NCBI GenBank assembly: GCA_028275165.1
Contig: JAQCNF010000160.1
Span: forward strand, 1 to 32,041
Reading direction: 5' to 3'
Origin: Haloquadratum sp.
Lineage (GTDB): Archaea; Halobacteriota; Halobacteria; Halobacteriales; Haloferacaceae
Length of the DNA: 32,041 nucleotides
Below are positions 8,100 to 16,610 of the stretch, piece after piece; position 1 is the first letter of the stretch; each line of letters starts with the position of its first letter. The notes beneath the pieces were generated by a model. That model was not told where the DNA came from. It did not search any database and worked only from the letters and a program-made list of their open reading frames with translations. The position numbers and the translations under genes were made by a program.

Positions 8100-8651
8100 A
8101 TGCCAGTCATACGTCCACTTAGCAATAATCAAAACGAAATGAATGCAGTCGCCTCGCTTATTACATCGCACTTTGCAGATGGCTGGTCGTACGATGTCCC
8201 AGTAAATGATGAAAGTGCTGGAACCTTTGTTCGAGTCGCGGAGCAGAACGACGACCTGGTGGGTGTCATGGCGCTCACAATATACGCGTCACGAGAGCGA
8301 CTTCGGGATGCAATGCATCTTATCGATACTGTTGAGCCAATTCCGCATGAATCTCAGTATGGGTTCATTCACGCGGGCTATGTTGATCCTGAGCGGACTG
8401 GTGAAGGGATCGGCAGTTCACTGATTGAGCGATTACACGAGATTGGTGAGTCGCAGGGGTTGAATACATTCATCGCTGACGCCTGGTTCCATGGTGGTTC
8501 TGACTCGCCAGCACGATTGCTAACTACACATGGGTATGATGTCGCACACACACACTCTATTGCCGGACATACTGAGGGACCCTGTCCAAAGTGTGGGAGC
8601 ACTTGTGTGTGCGAAGCAGCACTCACGATCCGGTCAGTCTCCGACGAATAA
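8100..8651 (+). CDS. GNAT-family N-acetyltransferase with C-terminal Cys cluster
   Basis: This 183-residue protein has the GNAT fold, which transfers an acetyl group from acetyl-CoA to an amine. The acetyl-CoA loop is visible at about residues 101-114 (PERTGEGIGSSLIERL, i.e. RxGxGxG/S followed by a helix). It is preceded by the beta-strand YGFIHAGYV, and beta5 is likely TFIADAW. The N-terminus VIRPLSNNQNEMNAVASLI is typical of the family. Unusual for GNATs is a C-terminal cluster CPKCGSTCVC (C-x2-C-x3-C-x-C), which could bind zinc. The substrate cannot be read from the sequence. The gene stands alone, with a small reverse-strand gene ending 36 bases downstream. Confidence 0.85.
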   Translation: MPVIRPLSNNQNEMNAVASLITSHFADGWSYDVPVNDESAGTFVRVAEQNDDLVGVMALTIYASRERLRDAMHLIDTVEPIPHESQYGFIHAGYVDPERTGEGIGSSLIERLHEIGESQGLNTFIADAWFHGGSDSPARLLTTHGYDVAHTHSIAGHTEGPCPKCGSTCVCEAALTIRSVSDE

Positions 8652-8687
8652 AATTACCTGTAGCACACTCATGTATTGTTCAGACCG

Positions 8688-9020
8688 TCACCCTCGTTGC
8701 TGCGCGTGCTCGATGGCAGTCGGGACGGAGTCCCCAATGAACTCGTAGAACCGTCCACGGAGGCTGTCAGCGTGCTGTGACATTTGGGTGATAACGATAA
8801 TCTGGTCGGCCTCGACTGCAAATACGATGTCAAGTGAGTGCCCAAAAAATTCACCGCGCATGATAAATTCATTTTCAGGATAAAGTCCGTCGTGATTCGG
8901 GGATGCCTGCCGGCAAATATAGCCAGTACTGTCTCGTAAGACATCTTTGAGCTGAGAAGTGGTCAGGTACCGATCTGCTTTATTCGCAGCAGTCTGGCTG
9001 ATAACTATCGTGTGTATCAT
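8688..9020 (-). CDS. hypothetical small protein, 110 aa (DUF4258/toxin-like appearance)
   Basis: The protein begins MIHTIVISQTAANKADRYLT, with a helix, then a central beta meander (EFIMRGEFFGHSLDIVFAVE, then DQIIVITQMSQ) and a helical C-terminus. This order, with an N-terminal helix, a stretch inviting a small basic-acid pocket and strands ending in IIVIT, is reminiscent of DUF4258 and RelE-like folds. I cannot see their signature residues, so this is only a hint. No antitoxin-like partner is evident next to it; the 286 bases upstream hold only a 34-codon forward frame at 9113-9217. Its convergent neighbour is the GNAT gene. Confidence 0.55.
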   Translation of the reverse strand: MIHTIVISQTAANKADRYLTTSQLKDVLRDSTGYICRQASPNHDGLYPENEFIMRGEFFGHSLDIVFAVEADQIIVITQMSQHADSLRGRFYEFIGDSVPTAIEHAQQRG

Positions 9021-9306
9021 AATAGAATGTATAGTTGATATGGACTCACAGGGTAAAGTAGACTATACTCTCAACGACTGGACTGATGATACGAACCGCG
9101 TCTCCTCAACACATGTACACCGAAGCTCCTGTTGAGTGGCCACGCTCCGCCGAACCGAACAGCATAAACATTGATCCGATGCGTCCTCAAGGGGCTCAAA
9201 ATGACATGTGTCGGTGAAAACCAGAATCAATCACACTGAGAGGGGGCCGAATCTTCCGCTCACCTGAACATGTGTATACTATACTTATCAACACCACAGC
9301 ACTGCA
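9021..9306. other. 286-base intergenic stretch with one short frame
   Basis: A forward frame at 9113-9217 (34 codons, starting MYTEAPVEWPRSAEPNSIN) has haloarchaeal composition, but I know no family and it may be a fragment. No repeat or RNA gene is recognised. Confidence 0.3.
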
Positions 9307-10419
9307 TTATATGCCAGTTGGATCTGCTTGGATGTCGCCGTCAACTGCCAATGTTCGACGGCGGAGCCAGTCAGCTGCTGACAGCGCGACCTCAGTGTGC
9401 ACATAGATTGCATCATCGTATTCAATTGCATGGACTGTGGTTTGCTCATGAAGTTTAGACACAAATGTGTGAGCGGTATCGCTGTAGGGCAGTCGGATTA
9501 CGTATTCTGCTGTCTCAAGTACATTTTGAAGCGTCTCGCGAGCTGTTGTGGTGTCCGTAGATGTCAGTATCCGGCAGGTGACACCATACTGATCATCAAG
9601 CACAGACAGTAATGATTGGCAGTCCCCAACGCCGAGCACGCACGTAGCTCTCTCAACTGCTGCTATCATACCAGGGACGGTCTCAGTAAACCACTCAGGG
9701 AGGTCATCCGAATCAGGTATTCCGGGTGTATCAGTGACTGCAAGCGTGTGTGGTCCACATGCCGTGATTGCGGTCGTTGGTTGTGCTGGACGGCCGGGTA
9801 TCGGAGATGCAGTTTGATCAGTGAGTCCAGCCCACACAGCGGTGGTCGGTGCGTCCATTTTTCCGACCAACACGATTTGACTATCGACGTCAGTATAGCT
9901 GCCCTGAATCCGCTGACGAGCTACTGCCTGGCGACTCTCGAGTGTGTTTCGTAACTGTTGTGCCTGCTGTTCAGCCGCTGCCAATTCACCACTCGTACCA
10001 GATGGACCGCTCGTAGCGTCATCACGCTGCTCTGTGGCCGCTTTGCGCTGTGTGATGCGGCACTGTTGCAGGTCAAATTGAGTCGCCGCCACTGGATTTT
10101 CTCTGCCCAACCATTCCCATAGGACTCCGCGTCTGTCTCGGAGTGTAGCCAGTGGAAGCCGCAGTTGCAAATCAACAAACTGGCCAGGATGCATCGTCCC
10201 ATCGATTACGATCAAGTACGAGTTAGTTGTATCACTGACGTGCTGTTCGATACGGTCTATAGCTGCAGACGAAAGATAGTGCACGCTATCCTCAGTGCCG
10301 TCGATAACAATCGTTGTCGGGTCATATCCTTGAGTAGATATAATGGCTTGCAATCCGTTCGTGAGTTCTCCGGACTGACTCACGAGAAATGCTGGATCAC
10401 CCATCTGAGTACAGGGCAT
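9307..10419 (-). CDS. HflX-derived protein with a degenerate GTP-binding site
   Basis: The 370-residue protein follows the layout of HflX, a ribosome-associated GTPase. An N-terminal alpha/beta domain (TTIVIDG, then SYLIVIDGTMHPGQF) leads to a helical linker where HflX has the DRxxLILxIFGxRAxTxxAxLQ region; here it is DRRGVLWEWLGRENPVAATQ. A coiled-coil-like segment (about 145-172) follows, then a G-domain. The G3 region TDTPGIPDSDDLPEWFTETV (229-248) aligns well with HflX DTVGF.xDLPxWLVESF. But the P-loop GxTNAGKST has become GKMDAPTTA (186-194), losing the Lys and Ser/Thr that hold GTP phosphates, and no NKxD motif is found. Canonical GTP binding is therefore unlikely. It may be a structural paralogue. 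The ATG at 10419 is used; M6 at 10404 is an alternative. No clear operon partner. Confidence 0.7.
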   Translation of the reverse strand: MPCTQMGDPAFLVSQSGELTNGLQAIISTQGYDPTTIVIDGTEDSVHYLSSAAIDRIEQHVSDTTNSYLIVIDGTMHPGQFVDLQLRLPLATLRDRRGVLWEWLGRENPVAATQFDLQQCRITQRKAATEQRDDATSGPSGTSGELAAAEQQAQQLRNTLESRQAVARQRIQGSYTDVDSQIVLVGKMDAPTTAVWAGLTDQTASPIPGRPAQPTTAITACGPHTLAVTDTPGIPDSDDLPEWFTETVPGMIAAVERATCVLGVGDCQSLLSVLDDQYGVTCRILTSTDTTTARETLQNVLETAEYVIRLPYSDTAHTFVSKLHEQTTVHAIEYDDAIYVHTEVALSAADWLRRRTLAVDGDIQADPTGI

Positions 10420-10929
10420 ACTGTTCGACTCAACTTGTGCCTATCGTCGTGAGTTCCCACTCGCAGACCAGATTCGCGTAGATGTTGAAGCAAGGCTCAT
10501 ATCATCTCTATCATCAATACCAGCCGACCCCAATCAAGGGGAGGTTGAAGCACGGAGAATGGAAATGTAACAGCTGAGTGTAGTGCAGCCTGGAATACTT
10601 GACGACCGTTCAGCGTGTAAACTACCCCACCCTACTTCGCTCGGGGGCAACCGCTTCGCTCGCTCGTTGATAGTGGGGCCTCCGCCTCGAATTCGGTGAA
10701 TTATCTGAGAAGACGCTTTGAGGCACTCGTGTCGGTTATTTCGACGAGGAGAGGTAAATGCTAAAAAATACATGAATATGACCCCGACATTGACGATCCT
10801 TGTGACCAATTTCGTCATATTATCGGGCATGCTCCGAGAGCCTGTGCATCGTGAAGTATACTCACGATCTCTAATAACGCCGTCAGATAAGATGTCAGTT
10901 ACCTTTGCTTGAGAGGACAGTTCAGTTGA
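10420..10929. other. 510-base stretch without a supported gene
   Basis: It contains the GC-rich hairpin region at 10618-10700 listed separately. A reverse-strand frame crossing this hairpin (10534-10830) has no protein-like composition. The remaining sequence is AT-rich and unremarkable. Confidence 0.4.
10618..10700 (+). mobile_element. possible relic of an IS200/IS605-type element end
   Basis: ACTACCCCACCCTACTTCGC and the following bases form a GC-rich block bounded by CCCCAC (10625-10630) and GTGGGG (10673-10678), with the repeated motif CGCTTCGCTCGCTCG inside. Haloarchaeal IS1341-type elements often carry such CTACCCC...GGGGCTTCC hairpins at the 3' side of tnpB. No tnpB remains beside this one, so it would be a solitary end. 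The assignment rests on remembered resemblance. Confidence 0.35.
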
Positions 10930-11895
10930 TTAGCCAAGTACCTGCTTGCGCTCCTCTTCAGATAGCCTTACCTCTGGGCCAGCATTGAGTGAGCAGTTTT
11001 CACACTCATATGAGCTGCCCCCAGCGTCAAATCGGTAGATAGGCGAATTGGTCACAAAGAATGCATCCTCCTGACGGCGAGTGACAACAGCACTCGCGTT
11101 CGCCCCACAGTTTGGGCAATAATCTTTGTCTGTGGCTGGTTCCTGGAATGTCACAGTATCTCGACCCAGTAAGTGGCCAGCATACGCTTCCTCTCTTGTT
11201 GTATCGATGATATCACTGGCAGGGACTGGTTCCTGTTCGATGGTATTCTCAACGCCGGCCCGTGTGTCAATCTCGATATCGATATATGGGCTTGTAGTAA
11301 CGGTATTCTGTGACCCAAGTAGATAGATCGTGACCGTCGCTGTCCGCCCAGTGATATCAATCGTATTGTCCCACCCAGACACAATAAGTTCGATATCTGT
11401 CGTTACATCGGTTATCTCTGCGGTAGATCGCCCACCAGTGACACTGACACCATGTTTCGGGTCGGACACGGAGACTGATCGCTTCCATCCAAGCCCATGT
11501 GCGTCATACGCATCGTATCCATATGGAGAGTCTGTGAGCTGATTATAGAATAGCTGTTCTTCACCAACGATTTCGATATCACCGGTTATCGCGTTCGGCT
11601 CAATGTACACATCTTGCGCGCCATCGATAACAACGGTACCGTCAACACCATCGTGTGCAACATAGATATCTTCGATCGACCCGCTCACAGTGGTCTCTGT
11701 TTCACCTGGCTGCACAGTCTGTTCAGTAGGCCTCTGACAGGAAAACACGTATTCAGGATTGATGAGTTTGACACTGCCGGTCACTGACTGTCGTCTGAAA
11801 TGGACATTCTCGGCATCAACAACTGAAATAGGTGTCTCCTCACCTCCGTTAAGTGTAATATCTCCTGTGAGATTGTGTGCTTGTGCATTACTCAT
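10930..11895 (-). CDS. beta-solenoid (DUF3060-like) protein with C-terminal zinc ribbon
   Basis: The first 130 residues contain short repeats of the form hydrophobic-x-G-x-[IV] followed by strands: VTGSVKLINPEYVF, VSGSIEDIYV, VDGTVVIDGAQDVYI, ITGDIEIVGEEQLFY. This suggests a parallel beta-solenoid. Residues about 165-225 (LIVSGWDNTIDITG, then YLLGSQNTVTT) resemble DUF3060 repeats (GSxNTVxI). The C-terminus has CPNCG and CENC pairs about 38 residues apart, a plausible zinc ribbon. There is no signal peptide or membrane helix, so a cytoplasmic location is likely. It lies 58 bases downstream of the pentapeptide-channel gene on the same strand and may share its transcript. Function is unknown; a scaffold or binding role is inference. 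Confidence 0.7.
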   Translation of the reverse strand: MSNAQAHNLTGDITLNGGEETPISVVDAENVHFRRQSVTGSVKLINPEYVFSCQRPTEQTVQPGETETTVSGSIEDIYVAHDGVDGTVVIDGAQDVYIEPNAITGDIEIVGEEQLFYNQLTDSPYGYDAYDAHGLGWKRSVSVSDPKHGVSVTGGRSTAEITDVTTDIELIVSGWDNTIDITGRTATVTIYLLGSQNTVTTSPYIDIEIDTRAGVENTIEQEPVPASDIIDTTREEAYAGHLLGRDTVTFQEPATDKDYCPNCGANASAVVTRRQEDAFFVTNSPIYRFDAGGSSYECENCSLNAGPEVRLSEEERKQVLG

Positions 11896-11953
11896 TGTAT
11901 ATAGAAGTGTACCCGCTTGAGTGTGTATTATGCTTTTGTTGAGTCACTGAATG

Positions 11954-14125
11954 CTAAATCTCGCTCCGCTTAATTAACGAGTAAATGAAGAGCCCAGCAA
12001 GAATCACATTGAGATAAACGAGGATAGCCGCAAGGAATCGAGCGCCGAGACCGAGCGGACCGATACCACCATACCCGATCGTGAGGAACGTAATATATGA
12101 GAAGTATACATTGAGCAAGACAGTGCGCATGCCAGTCCCAGTTGTAATTTGAGAGAGTGAGGTCTGCCCAGCGCCAGTCTCAAACAGTGGCCCCCCAAGA
12201 GCAAAGATAGTTGCCGCTATCAGCGGAAACAGTATGAATACAGCGGTGATGCGATACAGACGGAGCCCATAGCCGCAAGAAAAGTCAAGAAACCAATTTT
12301 CTGTCGTCCGAAGCCCGTTTTTTACCCGTGTCCGGACTGTTTCCGTCGAATCGAGTGCAATCTGAGCAAACTTTTTTCGTGCGTACTGCTGCCGCTTCAC
12401 CCGAAATTCACCAGCGGCCTTGATATTGCTCTGGTCTGACGCGCTCGATTTCGCTTTCAAATATGTTTTTTCGATGCGCGCCGGCGTGAGCTCAAGTGCT
12501 GGTGTGTACCCAGTCTCTGGCTCACTAAAAGTATGCAGAATCCAGTCGTTGCGATCGAGATATTCAAGATGCTGTGAAAAATCAAATCTATCGAAGGTTG
12601 TATCACAGAAACGAAAGTAGTCAAGCAATTCTCGTCTATCGGTTTGATTAGCTGCTACTAACGAAACATCTCCAACTGTTGCCTGCGTGAAGTCAAAGTA
12701 CCCCCACCCACGCTCTGGTTGTACGATTGTTCCCTCTTCGATCGTTGCGTCAGTAAAATCGAGATATGGGTCATCACGAAAAGTCGGGGTTTTGATAATG
12801 AGCGTCTCAGTGATTTCAGCGTCAGTAAAATCGACAGTCGATTGAAACTCGGTTGCACGAAATTCTATTGAAACGATATCTGTATTGCTGAATTTAGCCG
12901 GGTGAGTGAATGTGACGGTATCAAACACCACATCAGATTCGAGATAATTCGTTCCTCCGTTGAACTCGGATCCTCGAAACACGGCGTCCTCACGGAATAC
13001 ACTGTCCGTAAATTCGACATCACCGTCAAAAATGACTTCATCAAAATCAGCGGTGTCATCAAACGTGACATCAATAAAGACTGCATCATCGGTAAAGGTG
13101 GTTCGTTCGAAACTGACGCACGTGCTGAATTCCGCTCCCTTTGCGTTTGTGAACCCAAATGTTCCGTGCTCAAATGTAGCCTTCTTCTCAAATGTGGCAT
13201 TAGCTATTGAGAAATCATCTGCAAGCACGTCCGTGCCTCCCGCAACTGACACTCCCCTGAAGAAGGCTTCTCCATTGAACACCACATTGCTAAATGAGAT
13301 GTCTTTCTCGCAGTGCAACTCATCAAAATCAGCCTCAGCGTGGAATACAGATCCGCTCAATCGGAGGGTGCCATTTGCTGTGGCCTGTTCAAAAACTGCG
13401 GTATCGTGGAACGTGACTTCCTGAAACGATGTGTGATAGAATGAGGTGTGTCTGAACGAAGCGGTATCATGAAAGATTGCATGCTCAAAGTCAACATTAT
13501 CATCAATTGTGCTTGCTTGTTCAGTAAACCATGCACCGTCGAACGACACGGTGTGTCTGAACTCTACGTTTCTGAATGATACATCGACAGCAAACGTTAC
13601 TTCTTCGCCGACGAGAGACCGCTCAAAAATCGCACCCGTAAAATCAACGAGGTCGCCATCAAAGGTCGTCTCGGACAGCGAAACCACATCAGTGAAGACT
13701 GCCTCAGAGGCAAGTAATCCGTCCTCAAATGTGCAATTTGGGACATGTAAGCCACCAATCGTACTGTTCCGAAGGTCAACACGCTCTTCAAACCGCGCAT
13801 GAGCCGCTGAAATCCCGGTTTCGATCGTCGTATCTCGAAAGTCAATCGGGTACTGATTATCAGTCTCAACATCGATATAATCAAGATCAAGGTGTGGGAT
13901 ATGTGCCCCAATAAACTCTTTTTTATCATTGTCTTCAGCCTCTAGCTCAGATACGACTGCGGCCTGGACATCCTGTGGTGTAATTTCATAATACCGCCGC
14001 TTTTCAGGACTCATGTGGAATATACATCGTTTGTCCTCTGGGTGAGATTCGTGTGGACATGACCACGTGGTTGTCAGCGATGAACGTTGGTTCTTCTCTG
14101 GATCACTCGTATATGTACAGGTCAT
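11954..14125 (-). CDS. pentapeptide-repeat protein fused to a two-helix potassium-type ion channel
   Basis: The 723-residue protein has three parts. The N-terminus (about 1-40) carries Cys/His pairs, CTYTSDP, WSCPHESHPEDKRCIFH, likely a small metal site. Residues about 95-490 are many degenerate pentapeptide repeats with Phe or Leu at the centre (ADFDEVIFDGDVEFTDSVF is one run), forming a right-handed quadrilateral solenoid. After a basic helical linker (about 560-610) come TM1 (623-645), a re-entrant loop with the filter TIGYG (682-686, compare TVGYG in K+ channels), and TM2 (696-718), a KcsA-like pore unit. A tetramer in the cell membrane with the solenoid in the cytoplasm is inferred. The role may be ion flux gated by whatever binds the solenoid. 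The gene starts 39 bases after the DUF2617 gene and is probably in the same operon. Confidence 0.85.
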   Translation of the reverse strand: MTCTYTSDPEKNQRSSLTTTWSCPHESHPEDKRCIFHMSPEKRRYYEITPQDVQAAVVSELEAEDNDKKEFIGAHIPHLDLDYIDVETDNQYPIDFRDTTIETGISAAHARFEERVDLRNSTIGGLHVPNCTFEDGLLASEAVFTDVVSLSETTFDGDLVDFTGAIFERSLVGEEVTFAVDVSFRNVEFRHTVSFDGAWFTEQASTIDDNVDFEHAIFHDTASFRHTSFYHTSFQEVTFHDTAVFEQATANGTLRLSGSVFHAEADFDELHCEKDISFSNVVFNGEAFFRGVSVAGGTDVLADDFSIANATFEKKATFEHGTFGFTNAKGAEFSTCVSFERTTFTDDAVFIDVTFDDTADFDEVIFDGDVEFTDSVFREDAVFRGSEFNGGTNYLESDVVFDTVTFTHPAKFSNTDIVSIEFRATEFQSTVDFTDAEITETLIIKTPTFRDDPYLDFTDATIEEGTIVQPERGWGYFDFTQATVGDVSLVAANQTDRRELLDYFRFCDTTFDRFDFSQHLEYLDRNDWILHTFSEPETGYTPALELTPARIEKTYLKAKSSASDQSNIKAAGEFRVKRQQYARKKFAQIALDSTETVRTRVKNGLRTTENWFLDFSCGYGLRLYRITAVFILFPLIAATIFALGGPLFETGAGQTSLSQITTGTGMRTVLLNVYFSYITFLTIGYGGIGPLGLGARFLAAILVYLNVILAGLFIYSLIKRSEI

Positions 14126-14164
14126 TTGAATTACTTCAGACTACTATCGTGTCTCTATCGCTAA

Positions 14165-14683
14165 TCACTGTGTGCTCGGTTCGATTGTCTGTGGAGATTC
14201 TGTATCAGCTGAAGAGACCATACGATGACACGAGACAACTGTAAGATTGTGCTCAGGGTATGTATGGTAAGTTCGATACTCTCTCTGTGAGATGAGTGTA
14301 ATTGCTGTATAGGCGTTTTTAGCGAATTTGTGTGCGACTGTGAATGACTCTGCGCTTGGGAATGCTTCCAACGGTTCAACTCGGACAGTTGTACGAACGG
14401 TCCTACAGTTATCTGCAAGGGTATGAACAATGTTCAACTCTGCATTGAGAGTGAGCTGAATCGCCTTGACTGTCGTGCTTGGCGTCTGTTCTGCCCGCGC
14501 TGGCTGACATGAAAAAATCTCATAAAAAGGAAGTGCTGGCACGCTCACGGCATGTGATTCTCCAACAATATGGAATTGTGCCGTATGTGCCCAAAAGACT
14601 GCTTTATGAGTTGCTTTGATATCGATACCATCTAGCGACTGTGGACATTCTGACTGGATAAGATAGAGCTTCTGTGGTGACAT
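14165..14683 (-). CDS. DUF2617 family protein
   Basis: The 172-residue protein shows the marks of haloarchaeal DUF2617. These are SHAVSVPALPFYEIFSCQP (compare SHxVxxPALxFHEVCSC) and the late motif YRTYHTYPEHNLTVV (compare YETYHTYPE). The biochemical function of the family is unknown. In haloarchaea its gene is often next to a spermidine-synthase-like gene; here it begins 2 bases after the stop of that gene, so the two are almost certainly co-transcribed and probably co-translated. There is no signal or membrane segment. The usual His in FHE is Tyr here (FYE). The C-terminal 20 residues after the conserved block are polar and variable. The family call is from remembered motifs. Confidence 0.75.
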   Translation of the reverse strand: MSPQKLYLIQSECPQSLDGIDIKATHKAVFWAHTAQFHIVGESHAVSVPALPFYEIFSCQPARAEQTPSTTVKAIQLTLNAELNIVHTLADNCRTVRTTVRVEPLEAFPSAESFTVAHKFAKNAYTAITLISQREYRTYHTYPEHNLTVVSCHRMVSSADTESPQTIEPSTQ

Positions 14684-14685
14684 GA

Positions 14686-16515
14686 TTATATCAAATCGGA
14701 CATTGTCATGTTCCGAAGTCGTTCAAATCGATCCGAGACTGGCGCCTGCTTACGTTGGGTGTCTATGAGAATCTCATAATTGGGGTTGAACAGCGTATTC
14801 GGTCTCACACCACGATATGTGGGTATTGAGTGCCACTGTTTTGGCTCGTACTGAGTTCGATATGTCTTGACGTACTGAGTCCCATTCGCAGGTGTGATTA
14901 TTGGCCGTGATGTGTCAGGGGCAAATAAATAGAAGCGCTCTCCACGCACAGTCTGATCATTGCCATTATAATCATCATACGCATAGTATGACTGGTACTG
15001 GGTGAAGCCTGCTGCAGAAACTGTATTAAAATATGCCTTCTGATGAGATGGATAGGTATACTGTGAATATCCCCATGTTGCAATCACCCCGGTCTCCGTG
15101 AGTGAATCGCCAAGTAATCGATAGAATTGTGTTGAATAAACTGAAAGGAGATCATCGGTTTTGGCACCAGGCAGGTCAAGCAGAATGACATCATACTGTG
15201 TATCTGTGCGCTGCAGGTAGTCGTAGATGTCGGCTTGATACGTATGTGCGTGTTCATAGGTGTATGCGCTATCGTGATACTCTGCGAGGAATGAGTTTGT
15301 TTTGGCGTGCTGCATAAATTCAGCATCAATATCGACATGATCAACCGAGACATTATGACGACGCAGGTGATCAAGTGCAATCCAGTCACCGCCACCAACG
15401 AGAAGCACGTCAGTGTCTGTGGTGTTCGGATACATTGAGAGAGGAACATCGACCAGTCCACTGTGATATGGACGTGCTGTGCTATCACACACCTGTATTG
15501 CTGTGTCAAGGCGAAGACATCGCTCTGTTTGCCCAGTAAAAAGTGGATTCTTACTACTTCCCGTCCAAGATCGATTATATTGTACTACGTGTTGATATTG
15601 TGTCGTGAACTGGGTCGTAATCTCCACGTTTACTGTCTCAGGCGGATACTCTTGTTCAATATTCCCCTCAAGATAATATTCTGTCAGTGTCTCATCAACC
15701 GTCCGATATGATACAACAGCTCCGCCAAGGGTTGCTGTGAGGACAATCGTGACAATAAACATGACTGTCCGTTCGTGGGTGATGATATCACGATTTTCTG
15801 TGGCAAGAACTCCCCATGACCGAGAGCTAAATCGGCACGTAAAGAACAAAGCTGCGGCGGCGTTTATGAGTGCTAAGACAAATACAGAGACAATCAGCCC
15901 GACACTCGGATACAGAATGAACACATAAATGAGAGCACTAATTAACCCTCCAAGATAGTCCATCGCAAGAACTGTCGAATAGGTATTATACTCGCTGCTT
16001 GAGTCAGACGTGTGAAATAGCAGCCCGACGAGTGTATTGATTCCCCGGTCAACACTGTTCGTCATCCATCGCATTCGCAGTGACAATGAGGGTGAGTCTA
16101 AGTTCTTGACAAGCGCAAGTAATAGCGGCAGTTCGAAGCCTGATAACACGCCGATCCCGACTACTGGCAAGCGAGCTAACAACGCAAGTAGTGTGTTTGG
16201 AAGGAGTTGCGGCACTGCAGCCGTATTAATCCAGAGAACGAATAAAAGACCAGCAGGAGCTGTGAACGCCAAGTATAGCTCAGTACGAAATACATTCTCA
16301 GGACGGGTTTCGTCGAACTGCTTGGCAATGTAGGAGCCGACTCCGAGCGATGAAAAAAAGATACCAATTGTTAATCCATACTGTGTTACGGTCCCGCCAT
16401 ACATCACGGTCAAGAGTTCTGAGTATGCAAGCTCGTATGTAAAACTACAGAACGCGACAAGGAAGGTAATCGCGTGTAGGCTTGTTTGCGCCGAGGGAGT
16501 TATCAGCCGCTTCAC
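14686..16515 (-). CDS. membrane-anchored spermidine-synthase-like methyltransferase-fold protein
   Basis: The N-terminal half (about residues 10-260) has seven or eight hydrophobic helices, starting with ITFLVAFCSFTYELAYSELL and GLTIGIFFSSLGVGSYIA. The C-terminal half is a Rossmann-like spermidine-synthase domain. It shows the nucleotide-binding loop VLLVGGGDW (about 365; GGGDG in true enzymes), an acidic strand end VDHVDIDAEFM, and YDVILLDLPGAK, where the catalytic-loop Asp is expected. Such fused proteins are widespread in archaea and bacteria, and their substrate is not established. True polyamine synthesis is doubtful given the altered loop and membrane anchor. The gene is followed after 2 bases by the DUF2617 gene and preceded by a Tat lipoprotein gene about 95 bases upstream, all on one strand. 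Confidence 0.8.
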   Translation of the reverse strand: MKRLITPSAQTSLHAITFLVAFCSFTYELAYSELLTVMYGGTVTQYGLTIGIFFSSLGVGSYIAKQFDETRPENVFRTELYLAFTAPAGLLFVLWINTAAVPQLLPNTLLALLARLPVVGIGVLSGFELPLLLALVKNLDSPSLSLRMRWMTNSVDRGINTLVGLLFHTSDSSSEYNTYSTVLAMDYLGGLISALIYVFILYPSVGLIVSVFVLALINAAAALFFTCRFSSRSWGVLATENRDIITHERTVMFIVTIVLTATLGGAVVSYRTVDETLTEYYLEGNIEQEYPPETVNVEITTQFTTQYQHVVQYNRSWTGSSKNPLFTGQTERCLRLDTAIQVCDSTARPYHSGLVDVPLSMYPNTTDTDVLLVGGGDWIALDHLRRHNVSVDHVDIDAEFMQHAKTNSFLAEYHDSAYTYEHAHTYQADIYDYLQRTDTQYDVILLDLPGAKTDDLLSVYSTQFYRLLGDSLTETGVIATWGYSQYTYPSHQKAYFNTVSAAGFTQYQSYYAYDDYNGNDQTVRGERFYLFAPDTSRPIITPANGTQYVKTYRTQYEPKQWHSIPTYRGVRPNTLFNPNYEILIDTQRKQAPVSDRFERLRNMTMSDLI

Positions 16516-16610
16516 TGGTCGTTGAGTCGGGTGAAAACAGCGATTATCTGGCCATACGAGTACGCACTAAAGACTACCTTACTCTGGCTGTGAATCATTC
16601 TATCGAAGAT

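Noticed and set aside
10534..10830. 98-codon reverse frame across the GC-rich hairpin
   Set aside because: It is basic and low in acidic residues, and crosses a structured region better explained as an element end.
12960..13424. 154-codon forward frame opposite the pentapeptide-repeat gene
   Set aside because: It is rich in Ser, Asn, Lys and Thr because it mirrors the repeat codons of the reverse-strand gene, and lacks haloarchaeal acidity.
15084..15509. 141-codon reverse frame within the spermidine-synthase-like gene
   Set aside because: It is another phase of the same strand, with no acidic character or motif.
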